Of a DNA stretch of 64,000 nt, positions 44,052 through 52,855 are shown in pieces. Each line of letters starts with the position of its first letter. The stretch's first letter is position 1. The notes beneath the pieces are model-generated. The model had not been told where the DNA came from. It ran no database searches and saw only the letters and a program-made list of their open reading frames with translations. Position numbers and translations under genes: made by a program. Source of the stretch: JASBRS01 sp964496495 (lineage in GTDB: Bacteria; Deinococcota; Deinococci; Deinococcales; Trueperaceae). Where the stretch lies: contig CAZBZU010000004.1 of assembly GCA_964496495.1 (NCBI GenBank), positions 74,839 to 138,838 of the forward strand. The letters run 5' to 3'.

Positions 44052-45656
44052 CTACTCCAGCGACATCAGGTAGGGGTAGAGGTCCGGCGCTCCGGCCAGG
44101 AGCTCGAGCTCGAGCCCCGGATGCGCCTCCCGTATCCGGCTGGCGACCGCTTCGGCCCGCTCCCGTCCGAGCGCGGCGCTGTAGAACAGCGTGGCGATCT
44201 CGAACGCCTCGGCACGCTCCTCGAGGAGCGCCAGCAGGCAGGCATCGGGGTCGCCGTCGGCGACCTTGAGCCGGCCGTCGGCCAGGCCGATGTAGTCACC
44301 CGCCGACACCTCGACGTCCTCGATGGTGGCGCTACGGCTCGCCAGCGTGACCTCCAGCGTCCCCGACGCGTCCGCCGCCTCCTGCATGGTGGGCAGCAGC
44401 GCGTCCAGCGGCTCGCTCTCCTGGAACAGCACCGCCGCCGCCAGGCCCTGCCCCACGGTGCGGGTGGGAAGCACCGTCACGGACTTGTCGGGCACCAGCT
44501 CCTGGACCCGCTGGGCAGCCATCACGATGTTCTTGTTGTTGGGCATGACGATCACCTGCCCGGCGCCCACCGAACGAACGGCGTCGGCGATGTCCTGCAC
44601 GCTCGGGTTGTCGGACTGGCCACCGCCCACCACGCGGGCGCCGAGGCTGCGGAACACGCGCGTCACACCGTAGCCACTCGACACCGTCACCAACGCCGTC
44701 TTGGGCGGCTCCGTCTCCTCGGGGTCGACGTCGGCGAGGATCTCGTGGTGCTGCTCGCTCATGTCCTCGACCTTGGAGCGCACCATGGTGCCGTAGCGCG
44801 CCACGTCTGCCAGCAGCCGCTCGGGCTCCTCGGTATGGATGTGCCCCTTGACGTACCCTTCGGCGCCCACCACCAGCAGCGAGTCCCCATAGGGCTCCAC
44901 CAGCTCCTGGATCTCGCGGGTCGACGCCGACACGCCGGAGAGCAGGAACTCGGTGCAGAAGCCGAAGCTCTGCTCCTTGAACTGGTGTTGCGCACGCTCG
45001 CTGACCTCTGGCGGCGGCGGCAGGTCGAGCCTGTCGAAGTAGGCGAGCAAGCCCTCCAGTACCCGCACGAAGCCCTTGCCGCCGGCGTCCACCACGCCCG
45101 CCTGCATCAGGATGGGCAGCTGCTCCGGTGTGTGCTCCAGCGCCTCCCCCGCCGCCTCGAAGGCGGCGCGCAGCACCTCCAGCGGTGGCCGGGCCTTCGC
45201 CTTCTCCGCCGCCTGGGCCGCGCGCTTCACCACACTCAGGATGGTGCCCTCGACCGGCTTCATGACCGCGTGGTAGGCGCTCTCCCTGCCTGCCCCGAGG
45301 GCGGCCGCCAGCTCGGCCCCAGCCAGCCGCGCGTGGCTCTTGACGCTCTCGCCGAAACCCTTGAGCACCTGCGAGAGGATGACGCCGGAGTTGCCGCGCG
45401 CGCCCAGCAGCGAGCCGTAGGCGAGGGCATGCGCGAAGTCCCGCATGCTGCGCGGGTTCTCGTCGGAGAGCTGCCGCCTCACCGACTGCATGGTGAGGTG
45501 CATGTTGGTGCCGGTGTCGCCGTCGGGCACGGGATAGACGTTGAGGGCGTTGACCTCGTCGACGAACACGCCCAGCCACTCGGTGGCGAAGCTGAAGGCG
45601 TGGCTCAGCTCACGCGCCCCCAGCGTCTCCGGTTCCCTGGTGGCGACATCAGCCAC
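44052..45656 (-). CDS. fakA: DAK2 domain fatty acid kinase subunit FakA-like
   Basis: FakA phosphorylates fatty acids bound to FakB proteins, so exogenous or recycled acids can enter phospholipids. The 534-residue protein has the N-terminal DhaL/DAK2 nucleotide-binding domain with LNVYPVPDGDTGTNMHLTM near residue 40 and ARGNSGVILSQVLKGF. The middle region contains VDAGGKGFVRVLEGL. The C-terminal domain has VIVMPNNKNIVMAAQ and ends LELLAGAPDLYPYLMSLE. No FakB gene is nearby. The GTG start overlaps the upstream Asp23-like gene by 8 nt. The asp23-fakA pair is the same as yloU-yloV in Bacillus. Confidence 0.9.
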   Translation of the reverse strand: MADVATREPETLGARELSHAFSFATEWLGVFVDEVNALNVYPVPDGDTGTNMHLTMQSVRRQLSDENPRSMRDFAHALAYGSLLGARGNSGVILSQVLKGFGESVKSHARLAGAELAAALGAGRESAYHAVMKPVEGTILSVVKRAAQAAEKAKARPPLEVLRAAFEAAGEALEHTPEQLPILMQAGVVDAGGKGFVRVLEGLLAYFDRLDLPPPPEVSERAQHQFKEQSFGFCTEFLLSGVSASTREIQELVEPYGDSLLVVGAEGYVKGHIHTEEPERLLADVARYGTMVRSKVEDMSEQHHEILADVDPEETEPPKTALVTVSSGYGVTRVFRSLGARVVGGGQSDNPSVQDIADAVRSVGAGQVIVMPNNKNIVMAAQRVQELVPDKSVTVLPTRTVGQGLAAAVLFQESEPLDALLPTMQEAADASGTLEVTLASRSATIEDVEVSAGDYIGLADGRLKVADGDPDACLLALLEERAEAFEIATLFYSAALGRERAEAVASRIREAHPGLELELLAGAPDLYPYLMSLE

Positions 45657-46050
45657 GGCTCACCCCGTCCACGTGGACGCGCACGTCATCCAGGGCGATG
45701 CCGGCGAAGCGCGTGGCGGCGTAGCTGGCACGCTCGCGCACCGAGTCGGCCACGGCCGGGATGTTCACGCCGTAGGCCACCACCACGTGGATGTCTACGT
45801 CGGCACGCGCCTCTCCGTGGGGGTGCTCGATGACGACCCCCTCGTCCACCTGCGACAGGCCCAGCACCCGGCGGAGGCCCTCGCCGATGCTCGCCGGCGC
45901 CATCCCCACCACGCCCGGCACCTCGTGGGCCGCCAGGCCCAGGATGGATGCCAGCGCCCCGTCGGACACGCGCACCCGGTCGATCTCGCGCGCCGCGCTC
46001 TTGCGCTTGCCGCCGTGGGGCGCCCCTTGGGCGGGCTTGCCTTCCTCCAC
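45649..46050 (-). CDS. Asp23/Gls24 family protein (YloU-like)
   Basis: This is a 133-residue protein whose core is VSDGALASILGLAAHEVPGVVGM followed by DVDIHVVVAYGVNIPAVADSVRERASYAATRFAGIALDDVRVHVDGV. It is the second member of this family in the window; the other is next to accC. The N-terminal 20 residues are basic and Gly-rich. Its end overlaps the fakA start by 8 nt, and the pair is conserved in many bacteria, suggesting a link to lipid metabolism or envelope homeostasis. Exact function is unknown. Confidence 0.88.
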   Translation of the reverse strand: MEEGKPAQGAPHGGKRKSAAREIDRVRVSDGALASILGLAAHEVPGVVGMAPASIGEGLRRVLGLSQVDEGVVIEHPHGEARADVDIHVVVAYGVNIPAVADSVRERASYAATRFAGIALDDVRVHVDGVSRG

Positions 46051-46186
46051 CTGACGTCCCTCCAGTCATGCACCACCACCGAGGCCTGCCTGGGTGGCGG
46101 ATCCCTTGCCTCGTCAGGGCATTCTAGCCCGTCACGGGCGCCCTTCCCGTGGCTTCCACCGCACCCCGGCTAGTGGGATGGCAACG

Positions 46187-46495
46187 TCATTCGGCGTCCC
46201 ACACGTCGATGTCGAGCCGGGAGCTGCGCACCCTCAGTCCGCGCTGCTCCACCAGGGCGAGCGCGCGCCCCAGCGTGCGCTCGAGCCACTCGCGATCGTT
46301 GCTGATGGCGCTGACGCCGATGCGCTCCCAGTCGTGCGACTCGAGCCCGGCCAGGCGAGCCACCGACACCGGGAAGCGCGCCTTCAGCCGCTCCGTGACC
46401 GGCAACAGCATCGCCCGCTTGCCCTTGAGGCTGCCGGCACCGGTGGTGTCGACCGTGACCAGCAGGACGCCCACGTAGACGGTGGCCCCGGCCAC
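46187..46495 (-). CDS. DUF503 family protein
   Basis: This is a 102-residue DUF503 (YlxP-like) protein with ferredoxin-like alternation. The typical start is VYVGVLLVTVDTTGAGSLKGKRAMLLPV and the middle reads RFPVSVARLAGLESHDWERIGVSAISND. Relatives lie in ribosome-maturation operons (nusA-infB-rbfA) in Firmicutes, but the function is unknown. It begins with GTG 2 nt after the preceding small gene. It closes the PAP2-truA-GNAT-HMA-DUF503 cluster, and 136 nt separate it from the Asp23-like gene. Confidence 0.85.
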   Translation of the reverse strand: MAGATVYVGVLLVTVDTTGAGSLKGKRAMLLPVTERLKARFPVSVARLAGLESHDWERIGVSAISNDREWLERTLGRALALVEQRGLRVRSSRLDIDVWDAE

Positions 46496-46497
46496 CC

Positions 46498-46722
46498 CTA
46501 CTCCATGCCCGCCAGGAAGCCGATGCGCCTCAGCGCGCGGATCAGGTCCATCACCGTCACCTCGGCGGCATCGTACTCGACCGCCACCTGGCGATCGGGG
46601 CTGGCCTCGGCGGCGAGCACGCCGCGAACGGCCCGCAGGGTGGCTTCCACCCGGCCGCGGCTGTCGGCCGTGTCCATGCCGCGCACGCCCAGCAGCACCC
46701 GCGCCGCGGACCGTTCAGCCAT
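46498..46722 (-). CDS. Small HMA-like ferredoxin-fold protein lacking the CXXC motif
   Basis: This is a 74-residue protein with the beta-alpha-beta-beta-alpha-beta look of heavy-metal-associated domains: ARVLLGVRGMDTADSRGRVEATLRAVRGVLAAEASPDRQVAVEYDAAEVTVMDLIRALRRIGF. The metal-binding CXXC that should lie after GVRGM is absent (MDTADSR instead), so it is unlikely to carry copper or other soft metals. It overlaps the preceding GNAT gene by 8 nt. It may be a protein-protein or regulatory module. Confidence 0.65.
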   Translation of the reverse strand: MAERSAARVLLGVRGMDTADSRGRVEATLRAVRGVLAAEASPDRQVAVEYDAAEVTVMDLIRALRRIGFLAGME

Positions 46723-47200
46723 GCTCGCCCTCCGTCCGCTCGGCCCCCCCGGTACGCGCAGCCACCGTCCTCGCGCGCGAGCCCAGGTAGCGCGCGAACA
46801 GCGCTGCCGGCACCCGCGCGTAGGACTCGGCGGTCAGCGCCTCGGCGGCGTCGTCGCTTCCCGGCAGCTCCACCCGTATGTCGTAGATGCCTGCGTCGTA
46901 GGCGCTCTTGGTGAGGGCCCGCAGAAGGGCCCTCACGGCCTTGCCGTCGCCCGGCGGCGGCGTCGCCAGGCGCGAGGCGAAGACCGCCGCCCGCTCGCCG
47001 TCGAAGAGCGGCTGGGCCAGCACGAAGCCGAGCACGCGCCCGCTCCCCTCCGCCACGAAGGCGTGGCCGGTGCGAGCGAAGAACCGGAGGCTGGCCTCCG
47101 AGGCTCGCGGTTCGAGCCCGTGGGCACGCGCGTAGGCGCGGTCGATGGCAGCGATGGCCGGCGCGTCCTCGGCCTCCAGCGGCCTGGCGTGTGTGTCCAC
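46715..47200 (-). CDS. GNAT family protein, DUF1999-like
   Basis: This is a 161-residue GNAT-fold protein. It begins VDTHARPLEAEDAPAIAAIDRAYARAHG and has HAFVAEGSGRVLGFVLAQPLFDGERAAVFASRL. The segment ALTKSAYDAGIYDIRVELPGSDD fits the DUF1999 family that I recall from Thermus and Deinococcus (not checked against a database). The function of that family is unknown. The start is GTG, with a GGCAG just upstream. It is followed by the HMA-like gene with an 8-nt overlap. Confidence 0.7.
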   Translation of the reverse strand: MDTHARPLEAEDAPAIAAIDRAYARAHGLEPRASEASLRFFARTGHAFVAEGSGRVLGFVLAQPLFDGERAAVFASRLATPPPGDGKAVRALLRALTKSAYDAGIYDIRVELPGSDDAAEALTAESYARVPAALFARYLGSRARTVAARTGGAERTEGEHG

Positions 47201-47297
47201 CTGCCGGAGCGCTCCCTTCCTCTTGCAGCCGGCGCACGCTCGCGATCTCGGAGCTGCTCGGAGCGCGTTCCTGCCGTCTCCGCCATTCTACGGCGGG

Positions 47298-48119
47298 CTA
47301 CAGCACCAGCCCCCGCACGGCGGCCTCGGAGCGCTCGCGGTCCCAGGGAAGGTACCCGGCCTCGACGAAGTAGAGCCCCCACGGCGCGACGTTGTGACCG
47401 GCACGCGTCCGGTCGCGAGCCGCCAGCAGCCCGGGCAGCTCCTCCGGGCGCAGCTTGCCCTTCCCGACCCACAGCAGCGTCCCCACCATGGTGCGCACCA
47501 TGCCCCGCAGGAAGCCGTCGGCGGCCACGTGCAGGCGCAGCTCCCCGTCCGCCTCGCCCGCCTCGCCGATGCTGTCGCGCAGCTCGCACAGCAGCACGGT
47601 GCGCTCGCGGCTGCGGGTCTCGCGCGTCGCGAAGCTGGAGAAGTCGTGGGTGCCGACGAGGGCCTCGGCGGCGTCCTGCATGGCCGCCACGTCCAGCCGG
47701 CGGAAGACGCTCAGCACGCGGCGGCGCTGCAGCGCCACGCCGCGAGGGTCGTCGCGCCGGACGCGCAGGCGGTAGAGGTAGCGCCGGTAACGGCAGTCGA
47801 ACTGAGCGTGGAAGTCCGGGTCGCTGGTGGCGACCCTCAGCACGCCCACGTCCCGCGGCAGGTGGGCGTTCAGCGCGAGCCGCAACTTGTCGTCGGGGAT
47901 GTCGCTGCCGGTGTCGACGTGGGCGACCATCGCCAGGGCGTGGACGCCCGCGTCGGTGCGGCCGGCGGCCACGACGCTGCCGTGGCCGCCCGGGAGGCGC
48001 GCGAAGGCCGACTCCAACGCCCCCTGGACGGTGCGCTCGCCGCCCGCTTGACGTTGCCACCCCAGGAACTCGGTGCCGTCGTACTCCAGCGTCAGCCGCA
48101 GCCGGCGCACGGCGCTCAC
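47298..48119 (-). CDS. truA: tRNA pseudouridine(38-40) synthase TruA
   Basis: TruA isomerises uridines 38-40 of tRNA anticodon arms. The 273-residue protein has the catalytic aspartate Asp56 in VAAGRTDAGVHALAMVAHVD, the N-terminal LRLTLEYDGTEFLGWQRQ, and FHAQFDCRYRRYLYRL. The C-terminal half contains DFSSFATRETRSRERTVLLCE and GFLRGMVRTMVGTLLWVG. A very long open frame runs upstream through the next genes; the real start is the GTG that overlaps the PAP2 stop as GTGA. Confidence 0.96.
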   Translation of the reverse strand: MSAVRRLRLTLEYDGTEFLGWQRQAGGERTVQGALESAFARLPGGHGSVVAAGRTDAGVHALAMVAHVDTGSDIPDDKLRLALNAHLPRDVGVLRVATSDPDFHAQFDCRYRRYLYRLRVRRDDPRGVALQRRRVLSVFRRLDVAAMQDAAEALVGTHDFSSFATRETRSRERTVLLCELRDSIGEAGEADGELRLHVAADGFLRGMVRTMVGTLLWVGKGKLRPEELPGLLAARDRTRAGHNVAPWGLYFVEAGYLPWDRERSEAAVRGLVL

Positions 48120-48973
48120 GCGCCGTGGCCGGGTGCGAGGCGCAGCGCGCGACCCAGCACGGGCACCAGCATGGTGCCCGTGAGCCCCACCAGCAGGTAG
48201 CGCGCGAAGGCGATCAGGGGGGCGTGACGGACCGCGTCCGGCACCACGGCGCCGCTGCCGAGCTGCACGGCGAAGACCAGTGCCAACCCGAGCAGGGACA
48301 GCAGCAGGCGCCCGAGCCACGGCCCGACGGTGGTGTGCCGGACGAGCTCCGGCCCTACCAGGAAGGCGGCCAGCGCTCCCAGCAGCGCGCCCGAGTCGGG
48401 CGTCGGCAGCAGCAGGTGGACGGCGAGCGGCACGCCGACCCCGGCCACCACCACGACCACGCGGGAGGCCTCGAGGCGCACGCGGTCGATGGTGGTGGCG
48501 ATGACGAGCACCGCCGCGCCGATCAAGATGCCGCCGTAGACGTCGACGGGAAGGTGAACGCCGAGGTAGAGCCGTGACAGCGACACCAGCACGATCAGCA
48601 GCAGGGCCACCACGGTCAGCCAGGGGCGCCGCCCGTAGAGCGCCGCCAGGCCCCAGAACATGGTGCTCCCCTGAGCGTGGCCCGACGGGAAGCCGTTGCC
48701 CTTGGCGGTCGCCAGCGCTGCCTGGGAGCGAAGCACGCCCGGGTCCAGCTGGAAGGGGCGCTGGGTGTGCGCCAGCGCCTTGAGCTGCTCGTTGAGGTAG
48801 AAGCCGGCCAGGAAGTACACCGCCAGCCGCCGCCCCAGCCGTGCGTCGACGCCGATGTAGGCGACGAGGAGCAGCACCACGTAGGCCTGTTCGGATCCGA
48901 GGTAGGTGACGATGAGCGCCAGCCGGTCGAGCGGCGGGCTGGCGACGGACTGCAGCGCGTGGATGACCTCCAT
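48116..48973 (-). CDS. PAP2 superfamily phosphatase (membrane lipid phosphatase)
   Basis: This is a 285-residue integral membrane protein with the three PAP2 signatures: KALAHTQRP (motif 1), FPSGHAQGS (motif 2) and SRLYLGVHLPVDVYGG (motif 3, catalytic His and Asp). These are in periplasmic-facing loops between about seven helices. Relatives dephosphorylate undecaprenyl pyrophosphate, phosphatidic acid or sphingoid phosphates. The substrate cannot be chosen from the motif. The start has a CCCGGAGGCGTC ribosome-site region. The stop overlaps truA. Confidence 0.9.
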   Translation of the reverse strand: MEVIHALQSVASPPLDRLALIVTYLGSEQAYVVLLLVAYIGVDARLGRRLAVYFLAGFYLNEQLKALAHTQRPFQLDPGVLRSQAALATAKGNGFPSGHAQGSTMFWGLAALYGRRPWLTVVALLLIVLVSLSRLYLGVHLPVDVYGGILIGAAVLVIATTIDRVRLEASRVVVVVAGVGVPLAVHLLLPTPDSGALLGALAAFLVGPELVRHTTVGPWLGRLLLSLLGLALVFAVQLGSGAVVPDAVRHAPLIAFARYLLVGLTGTMLVPVLGRALRLAPGHGA

Positions 48974-49133
48974 GACGCCTCCGGGCGGGGCGCGGGCCGC
49001 GGGCGCCGCGCGCCGGCGCGGGGCTGCGCCACGTCCGGGATTCTAACAGCCGCTCCGACGCGCCGGCACCAGCGGGCGGCGCCTCGCCAGCCCGCGCATT
49101 GCGGCCCGCCGGCCGGCGTGCGAGCATGGCGCC

Positions 49134-50444
49134 ATGAACACGGGTACGTCCGAAGAGCTGTTCGCGCGCGCGCAGCGCGTCACGCCCGGCGGCGTCAACT
49201 CGCCCGTCCGCGCCTTCGGCTCGGTCGGCGGCACGCCCCGCTTCGCCCGCGCCGGCCGCGGCTGCACCATCACCGACGTCGACGGCAACGACTACGTCGA
49301 CATGGTGGGATCGTGGGGGCCGCTGCTGCTCGGCCACGCCCACCCGGAGGTGCTGGCCGCGCTGCGGGAAGCGCTGCCGGCCGGCACCTCCTTCGGCGCT
49401 CCGACGGAGGCCGAGGTGATGCTCGCCGAGGCCGTGCTGGAGCGCGTGCCGCAGGCGGCTGCTGTCAGGCTCGTCAACTCGGGCACCGAGGCGACCATGA
49501 GCGCCATCCGCTTGGCGCGGGGCGCAACCGGCCGCGACCTCCTGGTCAAGTTCGCCGGCAACTACCACGGTCACGCCGACAGCCTGCTGGTGGCCGCGGG
49601 GTCGGGCGCGCTGACGACCGGAGTGCCGTCCAGCGCCGGGGTGCCGGCGGGAGCGGCGGCCGACACGCTGGTGGCGCGCTACAACGACGGCGAGGCTCTG
49701 GCGCGGCTGTTCCGGGAACACGGCGGGGCCATCGCCGCGGTCATCGTGGAGCCGGTGGCAGGCAACATGGGGGTGGTGCCGCCGGCGCCCGGCTTCCTGG
49801 AGGCGATAAGGGCGCTCACGCGCGAGCACGGCGCCGCGATGATCGTCGACGAGGTGATGACGGGCTTCCGGCTGGCCCGCGGCGGCGCCGTGGAGCGCTA
49901 CGACCTCGAGCCCGACCTGGTGACCTGGGGCAAGGTGGTGGGCGGTGGCCTGCCGGTCGGCGCCTACGGCGGCAGGGAGGCCCTGATGCAGCAGGTGTCG
50001 CCGCTCGGGCCCGTGTACCAGGCGGGCACGCTGTCCGGCAACCCGCTGGCGATGGCGGCGGGCCTGGCGACGCTGCGCGCGATCGACGGGGCCGCCGACG
50101 TCTACCAGGTCCTGGAGGCCCGCGGGCGCCGGCTCGAGGACGGTCTCGTCGCAGCAGCGGCCGCCGCCGGGGTGCCGGTCCGGGTGAACCGCGTCGGCTC
50201 CATGCTGACGGTGTTCTTCACCCCCGGCCAGGACGCGAGGGTGCGCGACTTCGAGGGTGCCGCCGCCTGCGACGTGGGGGCCTTCGGGCGCTGGTTCCAC
50301 GGGCTGCTCGCGCGCGGGGTGTGGTGGCCGCCGAGCCAGTTCGAGGCCGCCTTCCTCTCCTACGCACACGGTCCGGCGGACGTCGACGCCGTGGTGGAGG
50401 CCGCCGCCGCCGCCTTCGAGGACGTGGCGGCCGGAGCAGGCTGA
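49134..50444 (+). CDS. hemL: Glutamate-1-semialdehyde 2,1-aminomutase
   Basis: HemL makes 5-aminolevulinate in the C5 heme pathway. The 436-residue PLP enzyme has ELFARAQRVTPGGVNSPVRAFGSVGG at the N-terminus, VRLVNSGTEATMSAIRLARG near 111, and AVIVEPVAGNMG. The PLP lysine is Lys267 in LVTWGKVVGGGLPVGAYGG. The ATG follows a short GC-rich spacer with no obvious ribosome site. The mnmE gene begins 1 nt after the stop and is probably in the same transcript. Confidence 0.97.
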   Translation: MNTGTSEELFARAQRVTPGGVNSPVRAFGSVGGTPRFARAGRGCTITDVDGNDYVDMVGSWGPLLLGHAHPEVLAALREALPAGTSFGAPTEAEVMLAEAVLERVPQAAAVRLVNSGTEATMSAIRLARGATGRDLLVKFAGNYHGHADSLLVAAGSGALTTGVPSSAGVPAGAAADTLVARYNDGEALARLFREHGGAIAAVIVEPVAGNMGVVPPAPGFLEAIRALTREHGAAMIVDEVMTGFRLARGGAVERYDLEPDLVTWGKVVGGGLPVGAYGGREALMQQVSPLGPVYQAGTLSGNPLAMAAGLATLRAIDGAADVYQVLEARGRRLEDGLVAAAAAAGVPVRVNRVGSMLTVFFTPGQDARVRDFEGAAACDVGAFGRWFHGLLARGVWWPPSQFEAAFLSYAHGPADVDAVVEAAAAAFEDVAAGAG

Positions 50445-50445
50445 C

Positions 50446-51807
50446 GTGCCCCTGCCGCCCACCGGCGACACCATCGCCGCCATCGCGACCGCCCCCGGTA
50501 GGGCGGCGATCGGTGTGGTCAGGGTATCCGGGCCGGCAGCGTATGCCGTCGCCGATGCCGTGTTCCGGCCCGCGCGCGGCGCTCCGCCGAGCCGTCGCCC
50601 GGCCGGGCGCGCGCTCGTCGGCCGGGTGGTGAGCGCGGCGGCGGACGGCGGCGAGGAGCTCGTCGACGAGGCCGTGCTGCTCACCTTCCGGGAGCCCCGT
50701 TCGTACACCGGCCAGGACCTCGTCGAGATCCAGACGCACGGTGGGCCGGCGGTGCTGCGGGCCGTGCTCGACCTGTGCCTCCTGCATGGCGCTCGACCTG
50801 CCGGCCCGGGAGAGTACACCCTGCGCGCGTTCCTGGGAGGCCGGCTCGATCTGGCGCAGGCGGAGAGCGTCCTGGCGATGGTGGACGCGCAGTCGGACAG
50901 CGCCAGGCGCAGTGCGGCGCTGGGCCTCGGCCGCGCTCTTGGCGAGGCGCTCGATGCCATCCAAGACGATGTCACGCGGGCCTACGCGGCGCTGCAGGCG
51001 AGCCTCGACTACCCCGAGGAGGGGGTTCCCGAGGCCGAGCTCGACGCACCGCTCGGCCGGGCGCTAGCGCGGGTGGACCGGCTGCTGGCGACCGCGGAGG
51101 CGGGCCGGATCAGCCGGACGGGCGCGCGCCTGGCGCTGCTGGGCCGCCCCAACGCAGGCAAGTCCAGCCTGCTCAACGCCTTGCTCGGCTTCGAGCGATC
51201 CATCGTCAGCGCGGCGCCCGGCACGACGCGTGACTACCTGGAAGCGCCGCTATCGCTGGGCGGCGTGCCCATCACCGCGATCGACACCGCCGGCATCCGC
51301 GGCGCCGAGGATGCCGTCGAGGCGAGCGGCGTGGCTCTCTCGCGCCGCATCGCCGGGGCGGCCGACCTGTGCCTGGTGCTGCTCGATCGTTCGGAACCGC
51401 TCGACCACGAGGCGCAGGCGTTGATCCGGGAGCTGCCGCCGGGGCGGACCCTGGCGGTCGCCAGCAAGGCGGACCTGCCACCGGCCTGGTCGGAGCTTGG
51501 CGTCGAGCCCCCGCCGCTGGCGGTCTCGGCGGTCACCGGCGAGGGGCTCGAGGCGCTCAAGGGGGCCATCCGTGGGCGGCTGCTCGAGGGCGCCGAGAGC
51601 GGCGAGCTGTGGATCACCAACGAGCGTCAGGCGCACGCCCTGGAGTGCGCCCGCGAGCACCTCGCGGGCGCACTGGGAGCGCCGGCCGACGTCGCCTCGC
51701 TGGAGCTGCAGGACGCACTGCAGGCGCTCGCCCGCGTCACGGGACGCGGCGATATCGCCGAGGAGACGCTGGCCAGCGTCTTCGCCAACTTCTGCGTCGG
51801 AAAGTAG
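50446..51807 (+). CDS. mnmE: tRNA uridine-5-carboxymethylaminomethyl(34) synthesis GTPase MnmE
   Basis: MnmE with MnmG modifies the wobble uridine of tRNA. The 453-residue protein has the formyl-THF-binding N-domain (TIAAIATAPGRAAIGVVRVSG), a helical part with EYTLRAFLGGRLDLAQAESV, and the inserted G domain. G1 is GRPNAGKSSLLNALLG, G3 is DTAGIRGAED, and G4 reads ASKAD in place of NKxD. The C-terminus is FANFCVGK, with the conserved cysteine of the FCxGK motif. It starts with GTG directly after hemL. MnmG is not in the window. Confidence 0.96.
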   Translation: MPLPPTGDTIAAIATAPGRAAIGVVRVSGPAAYAVADAVFRPARGAPPSRRPAGRALVGRVVSAAADGGEELVDEAVLLTFREPRSYTGQDLVEIQTHGGPAVLRAVLDLCLLHGARPAGPGEYTLRAFLGGRLDLAQAESVLAMVDAQSDSARRSAALGLGRALGEALDAIQDDVTRAYAALQASLDYPEEGVPEAELDAPLGRALARVDRLLATAEAGRISRTGARLALLGRPNAGKSSLLNALLGFERSIVSAAPGTTRDYLEAPLSLGGVPITAIDTAGIRGAEDAVEASGVALSRRIAGAADLCLVLLDRSEPLDHEAQALIRELPPGRTLAVASKADLPPAWSELGVEPPPLAVSAVTGEGLEALKGAIRGRLLEGAESGELWITNERQAHALECAREHLAGALGAPADVASLELQDALQALARVTGRGDIAEETLASVFANFCVGK

Positions 51808-51822
51808 GGGACGTCGCGCCGC

Positions 51823-52332
51823 CTACGCCCAGGCGGCCTCGACCTCGCGGGCGGCGGCACGCACCGCGGCCGGGAAGCTCGCCATCACGCCCTCGAGGAC
51901 GTTGCGCGCCGTGAACGCGATCATGCTGAGAAGCGCCCGCCCGCCCCACTTCTCGGGAGCGGGGAGCGCCAGGTGGATGGTGATGGAGAAGCGGTACTCG
52001 ACGCGGCAGCCGGTCCCTGCGGGCAGCACTCCCGCGTCTCCGGACACCTCCGCCCAGCCCGGGCCGCTGGGCGTGAGGGGCAGCCCCCTGAGGCGGGCGC
52101 CCGCCTCCGTGAAGGTCAGCTCGGAACGGAACGGCAGCTCGCGCTGGCCGAAGAGCGCGGCGTTGACAGGCAGGGTCGCCGTGACCACGTCGGGCTCGCC
52201 GTGGATGACCTGCAGATCGGCCAGGAAGGTCGCCTGCGACAGCGACCTGGGAACGTCCCGGACGAACGCGCGCGCCGGCTCAGGCGGCAGCTCCAGGTCC
52301 AGAACGAAGCTCACCTCGTGCGTCAGATCCAC
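51823..52332 (-). CDS. DUF3809-like conserved protein
   Basis: This is a 169-residue protein, mostly beta sheet with a C-terminal helix, consistent with a START/SRPBCC-type shape. Features are VSFVLDLELPPEPARAFVRDVPRSLSQATFLADLQVIHG, VNAALFGQRELPFRSELTFT and GCRVEYRFSITIHLALPAPEKWGG. I associate the FVRDVPRSL segment with DUF3809, found in Deinococcus, but this was not checked. The GTG at 52332 has an AGAGGTGAG ribosome site. It lies 11 nt after the next gene on the same strand, so the two are an operon. Confidence 0.6.
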   Translation of the reverse strand: MDLTHEVSFVLDLELPPEPARAFVRDVPRSLSQATFLADLQVIHGEPDVVTATLPVNAALFGQRELPFRSELTFTEAGARLRGLPLTPSGPGWAEVSGDAGVLPAGTGCRVEYRFSITIHLALPAPEKWGGRALLSMIAFTARNVLEGVMASFPAAVRAAAREVEAAWA

Positions 52333-52343
52333 GCCCTCACCTC

Positions 52344-52625
52344 TTACGCGGCACCGCGCGGCCTCGGGCCCACCCACTCGACCCGGACCGCGTTCTCCTC
52401 CACCGCCGCCGCGATCTCGCTGTCGCTGGCCGTACGCAGCCGCGGGAGGTCCTGGAAGAGCGTCGCGCTCGACGCCAGTCCCACCCTGACGGTGACCGGC
52501 CCCTCGTCGCTCACCCGACCGATGCGCCATAGCAGCTGGCTCGCCAGGTCACCGACCTGCTCGGCGCTGACGCCGGACTCCGAGAGCACCTCGGAGATGC
52601 GTTGCTGAACCTGGGCTTCGCTCAT
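52344..52625 (-). CDS. DUF3248-like small protein
   Basis: This is a 93-residue protein beginning MSEAQVQQRISEVLSESGVSAEQVGDLASQLLWRIGRV, followed by a beta strand VTVRVGLASSATLFQDLPRLRTASDSEIAAAVEENAVRVEWVGPRPRG. It resembles a small Deinococcus/Thermus family I recall as DUF3248; the name is from memory. Function is unknown. It is the first gene of a two-gene operon with the DUF3809-like gene. It is divergent from htrA. Confidence 0.55.
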   Translation of the reverse strand: MSEAQVQQRISEVLSESGVSAEQVGDLASQLLWRIGRVSDEGPVTVRVGLASSATLFQDLPRLRTASDSEIAAAVEENAVRVEWVGPRPRGAA

Positions 52626-52849
52626 GCGCAGGCACCTACCTGCGACCAGCCTAACCCATTCCGCTGGCAGCGGCCATGTCACGCGGGTGGGGCCGTTGCC
52701 CGCATCCGCCCTGCTACCTTGGAGGTGTCCGCGTGGCGCCTGCAGGCGTGGCATGGACGGCGTGCAAGAGAGTGACGACGCCCCCGGCGAACACCGCGCG
52801 ATGCTCAGGAACTTCATTGTGGTCTCCGTTCACGTTAACCGGGGATGGC

Positions 52850-52855
52850 TAGAGT
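52850..52855 (+). promoter_or_regulatory. Possible -10 (TAGAGT) of htrA
   Basis: TAGAGT preceded by TGGC lies about 105 nt before the TTG start. The 334-nt region 52626-52959 between the divergent genes holds this, a TACCTT at about 52713, and otherwise nothing I can assign. Confidence 0.35.

Noticed and set aside
46094..48577. 827-codon plus-strand frame
   Set aside because: Antisense to DUF503, HMA, GNAT, truA and PAP2 genes, all of which carry clear motifs; low-complexity Arg/Pro/Ala content.
47298..50975. 1225-codon minus-strand frame
   Set aside because: Only its last 273 codons (truA) have family motifs; the rest is a shadow of PAP2, hemL and mnmE.
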